NCBI GenBank assembly: GCA_048013815.1
Contig: CM106586.1
Coordinates: forward strand, 23,498,001 to 23,562,000
Direction: 5' to 3'
Source: Setoptus koraiensis
Taxonomy: Eukaryota > Arthropoda
DNA: 64,000 bases
The translations under genes were made by a program, and so were the position numbers. Below the pieces are notes generated by a model that made no database searches, was not told where the DNA came from, and saw nothing but the letters and a program-made list of their open reading frames with translations. The number at the start of each line of letters is the position of its first letter. Within the stretch, counting starts at the first letter, position 1. Positions 62,769 to 64,000 of this stretch are shown piece after piece.

Positions 62769-64000
62769 GCGCCAGAGAAGCCCGGCCCGCACAGAACTGA
62801 CATTGATGACGGTATTGTGGCAGCGTTACCGTTACATAACGGTTATATGGGGCCTATAAAGTGGCCACCAATAATAGCGCCCGCATTCGTTGGCATCACA
62901 ATCAATTGTTGATGATTCCAGTTCAGCTCCATTCAATCTAATTCTAGCGCAACGGCATCGCGTTGCAATTATTATATTATAGGACACATATGTGATGTAA
63001 CAATTGTGATTCAATCAATTGTGATAATATGATGCAATTATATCAATTATACTCATGGCTGAGAGCTGTGTGTGAGCGCGTGTTGCGTTGTGAGTCAGAT
63101 GAGTCATGACAGCGATGACGCAAGCAGCTAAACTAGCAGCGCGTGTTTGCAGCCAAACTTTTTGGCATAAAACTTGGAATTATCGCATTGTCGAACGATT
63201 ACGATTAAATCCAATTACCAGCCTTACGTCACAGAACAATGCAAAGGGCATTATCATGTTATCATTAAGTTGATTGGCATTGACAGAGTTCGTATATTGA
63301 AAGCACTGAGTTTAATTAAACTGAACGATCAATTGCGTTCAATTGTGTGCGCCCGAACGAATCTGTCCGTTCAATTGTATTAATATCTGCCTGTTCAATT
63401 GTGTTCATTTGTATTGTGGGGCGACCTGTGGATAACTTCACTTTCTTCACTTGCTTGTCAGCGACGACAACCAATGACTGATTGCAATAAACACAACCTG
63501 TATTATGCAAGGCCGAGCGGGCAGAATGATATTTCACAAAAATTTGTTGTTCGTATCGTTTCGTCGACGACGCCGATGCAACAAGCTACATGAGCGATTG
63601 TTTTTGATGGCGAGCCGTTTGTGCAAGATCGAGTTTGTCATACATAAATAATTACATTGCTAACAATAATACGCAAACTATTAATTTCAAGTGGGATCAT
63701 GCCATTGACAGTGGCGTACACGCGCAACATGAGGCGAATACGCGTAAAAGAATGACGAAGAAAAGTCTGGCTGGTTCGCGAAATGCACCGCACGCTGATT
63801 GAAATAAATTCAAAAATTCAGCTTTTGCGAACGAGTCTTTTCGCTGGCTGGCTGGCAAAGGCGCAATCGCGCCCGAGATGCAAGCATACGCAGTGGCAGT
63901 GTGCGGTGCAATATGCGATAGTGTAAAGTTATTTATCAAGAGAGTTATTTAGGTTATTTAAGAAGGTCGTAAACGAGACAGACACGATATTAATTATCGC

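Larger units (their letters stand above)
58701..64000. other. Upstream region of Ubx
   Basis: No supported gene. It holds block C3 (59790-61480) with a perfect hairpin (60088-60149), CTG/TTG tracts, a GGCCAG-type minisatellite (62701-62768), and an 18-bp palindrome with two CAGCTG E-boxes (62203-62220). From 62800 to 64000 nothing stands out beyond AT-rich sequence. In a canonical cluster abd-A or Abd-B would lie further right; neither is in the window. Confidence 0.5.

Overview
This window is a piece of an arthropod Hox cluster. Three homeobox genes lie on the minus strand in canonical order: a fushi tarazu-like gene (7.8-9.6 kb), Antennapedia (exon 2 at 32.9-33.6 kb, exon 1 at 46.8-48.7 kb) and an Ultrabithorax-like gene (57.0-58.5 kb). 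Several traits point to a fast-evolving, non-insect arthropod such as a mite or small crustacean. The cluster is compact (three genes in about 51 kb). The ftz gene is still Hox-like, with a hexapeptide. The Ubx-like protein keeps a UbdA-type peptide but ends in a Ser/Thr-rich tail rather than the insect poly-Ala/QA tail. I cannot name the species. All three proteins carry very long Gln/His tracts.

Layout. 1-7.8 kb: ftz 3' flank, only simple repeats and short palindromes seen. 7.8-9.6 kb: ftz in two exons with a 169-bp intron between hexapeptide and homeodomain. 9.6-32.9 kb: intergenic, with microsatellites, minisatellites and at least three dispersed repeat families (copies at 13.1, 24.5, 25.7 and 29.0-30.1 kb). 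32.9-48.7 kb: Antp, with a 13.1-kb intron between hexapeptide and homeodomain. 48.7-57.0 kb: Antp-Ubx interval, holding a candidate small three-exon plus-strand gene (50.0-51.0 kb) and a conserved noncoding block. 57.0-58.5 kb: a Ubx-like gene with hexapeptide, homeodomain and UbdA peptide in one uninterrupted reading frame. 58.5-64 kb: Ubx upstream region.

The most striking observation is that Antp and the Ubx-like gene share a nearly identical 5' module of about 760 bp. It covers the leader, a putative 57-59-bp leader intron or short upstream ORF, and about the first 190 codons, and similarity stops abruptly inside the coding sequence. The match includes a run of about 230 identical bases with no synonymous change. 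Outside it the two proteins differ, and their homeodomains belong to different classes. Around these genes lie three paralogous noncoding blocks of about 1.5 kb: one inverted inside the Antp intron, one upstream of Antp, one upstream of Ubx. These blocks are much more diverged than the coding module. This suggests an old segmental duplication followed by recent gene conversion, or a domain capture, giving two Hox proteins with one shared N-terminus. Secondary observations are a set of CTCF-like motifs (including a 16-bp identical pair in opposite orientation), a perfect 25-bp-arm hairpin 1.4 kb upstream of the Ubx leader, and a 166-residue Antp C-terminal extension.

All family assignments are from reading conserved motifs by eye. 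No database search, alignment program or expression data was available.
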